Source of the DNA: DASZPJ01 sp035550295
Lineage (GTDB): Bacteria; Patescibacteriota; Saccharimonadia; Saccharimonadales; UBA4665
DNA: 29,511 nucleotides
Direction: 5' to 3'
NCBI GenBank assembly: GCA_035550295.1
Contig: DASZPJ010000010.1
Coordinates: 1 to 29,511 of the forward strand
Numbering within the stretch: position 1 is the stretch's first letter; each line of letters starts with the position of its first letter. Shown one piece after another: positions 28,870 through 29,511 of this stretch. The translations under genes were made by a program, and so were the position numbers. Below the pieces are notes generated by a model. The model ran no database searches and was not told the DNA's origin. It worked only from the letters and a program-made list of their open reading frames with translations.

Positions 28870-29511
28870 ATGCCTTTAAGTCAGATCGCAAACCACGAAG
28901 TTATACCCCAAGTTGAATCGGGACTTTTTATTGGTCATGAAACCTCACATTTGGCCGTAGGTATAGTGGCTGTGGGAGATCAGGTAGTTCCAGGTTATGA
29001 AAATGAGCTTGCTGGCTACAAGCTTTTGCGTGGTAATGTATATGCTTTGCAAAAAAAATACATGCCCATCGAAGATTTGAATGAAGACGGAACGGAAACC
29101 GATGCAGATGATGCGCGTTCTGTACACTTTGCTTTAATTGAGAATGCTATCGAAAGCCCCCGTGTAGTAGGTGCGATGCGCTTAATTATTAAATCGCGTG
29201 AATATCCTCAAGCATTGCCTATTGAAGACCACTATCCCGAAGCCTTCCCCGAAGGTCCGGCGCCATTTCTCAGCACAGAAGTATCAAGGTTAATCGCTCG
29301 GCATGAGGATGCTAAGATTCAACGCACAATGAAGTGGCCGCTATTTACTGCATCAGTGGCGCATATTGTTGAACATGATCTTGGTCCAGTATTTGGAGCC
29401 GTCGAAGAAGACCTTGAGCAAAGTTTGATGAGAGCGGGTGTGCCAGTAGTGGATCTGGCAAGACCTAAGTTTGTTGAGGAATTCAATGCCTCAAAAATGC
29501 CAATCAGAATT
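28870..29511 (+). CDS. LuxI/FeeM-like GNAT acyltransferase (3' end missing)
   Basis: The visible 214 aa match the pattern of acyl-homoserine-lactone synthases and N-acyl-amino-acid synthases: an Arg at 54 (LRGNVY), an acidic cluster near 76-81 (ETDADDARS), GAMRL (101-105), an LPIEDHYPEAF stretch and Glu137-Val-Ser-Arg140, equivalent to the E-x-SR of LuxI, then a C-terminal EEDLEQSLMRAG helix. It may join an acyl-ACP or acyl-CoA to an amine. ATG at 28870 follows AGGAG. The gene has a near-perfect promoter overlapping the response-regulator promoter, and a strong hairpin in its leader. It runs off the right edge. A plain GNAT with another substrate remains possible. Confidence 0.8.
   Translation, partial: MPLSQIANHEVIPQVESGLFIGHETSHLAVGIVAVGDQVVPGYENELAGYKLLRGNVYALQKKYMPIEDLNEDGTETDADDARSVHFALIENAIESPRVVGAMRLIIKSREYPQALPIEDHYPEAFPEGPAPFLSTEVSRLIARHEDAKIQRTMKWPLFTASVAHIVEHDLGPVFGAVEEDLEQSLMRAGVPVVDLARPKFVEEFNASKMPIRI

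Noticed and set aside
1..29511. CRISPR array, insertion sequence or phage genes
   Set aside because: No regularly spaced direct repeats, transposase, integrase or phage structural motif was found by reading all frames.

Overview
The window looks like a chromosomal piece of a Patescibacteria/CPR bacterium, most likely a Saccharibacteria (TM7) relative. This is inferred from gene content and style, not from a marker gene: densely packed genes, a mix of peptidoglycan and one-carbon genes, a type IV prepilin-like protein, small receiver-only response regulators, few amino-acid biosynthesis genes and about half GC. TGA is used as a stop codon (murI, folC), so the SR1/Gracilibacteria code is not in use. 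No phage, IS element or CRISPR array was seen.

Layout. 1-1582: gatD (cut by the left edge) and murT, which amidate lipid II, followed on the right by tRNA-Pro and a small coiled-coil ORF. 2039-5569: a polyprenol/dolichol-kinase-like membrane protein, a TPCP-type metal P-ATPase and a quinone-oxidoreductase-like enzyme. 5566-7513: a minus-strand unit of tRNA-His and four genes (hypothetical, YdjM-like membrane protein, lincosamide/aminoglycoside-type nucleotidyltransferase, GNAT). 7701-11169: a tRNA-Arg with a partial 3' copy, a PrsW-like protease with a zinc ribbon, a zinc-ribbon membrane protein, secreted proteins, tRNA-Gly and YggT. 11217-16824: an HTH-MurA fusion, glyA, a putative surface protein, murB and an XRE/DUF3467-like protein. 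16937-19782: a 35-aa ORF, an EamA transporter with a long hairpin-rich leader, a PH-like protein and two tRNA-Arg genes. 19816-25844: folC-folA, tRNA-Lys, a prepilin-like protein, folD, a palindromic repeat pair, murI and murD. 25877-29511: an isolated aspartokinase, three receiver-only response regulators and, divergent from them, the start of a LuxI/FeeM-like acyltransferase.

How it fits together. MurA, MurB, MurI, MurD and MurT/GatD cover UDP-GlcNAc to UDP-MurNAc, D-Glu supply and addition, and D-Glu amidation. GlyA, FolD, FolA and FolC form a compact folate/C1 set. Many start codons lie 6-10 nt after a -10 hexamer (murT, murA, murB, murD, folC, folD and others), which suggests widespread leaderless mRNAs, while other genes carry strong Shine-Dalgarno sites. 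Several convergent pairs overlap by exactly 4 bp at their stop codons. The most unusual points are the HTH-MurA fusion, the LuxI-like gene whose promoter overlaps face-to-face with that of the response-regulator cluster, the seven-hairpin leader before the EamA gene, the tRNA-headed operon, and a MurT without cysteines.
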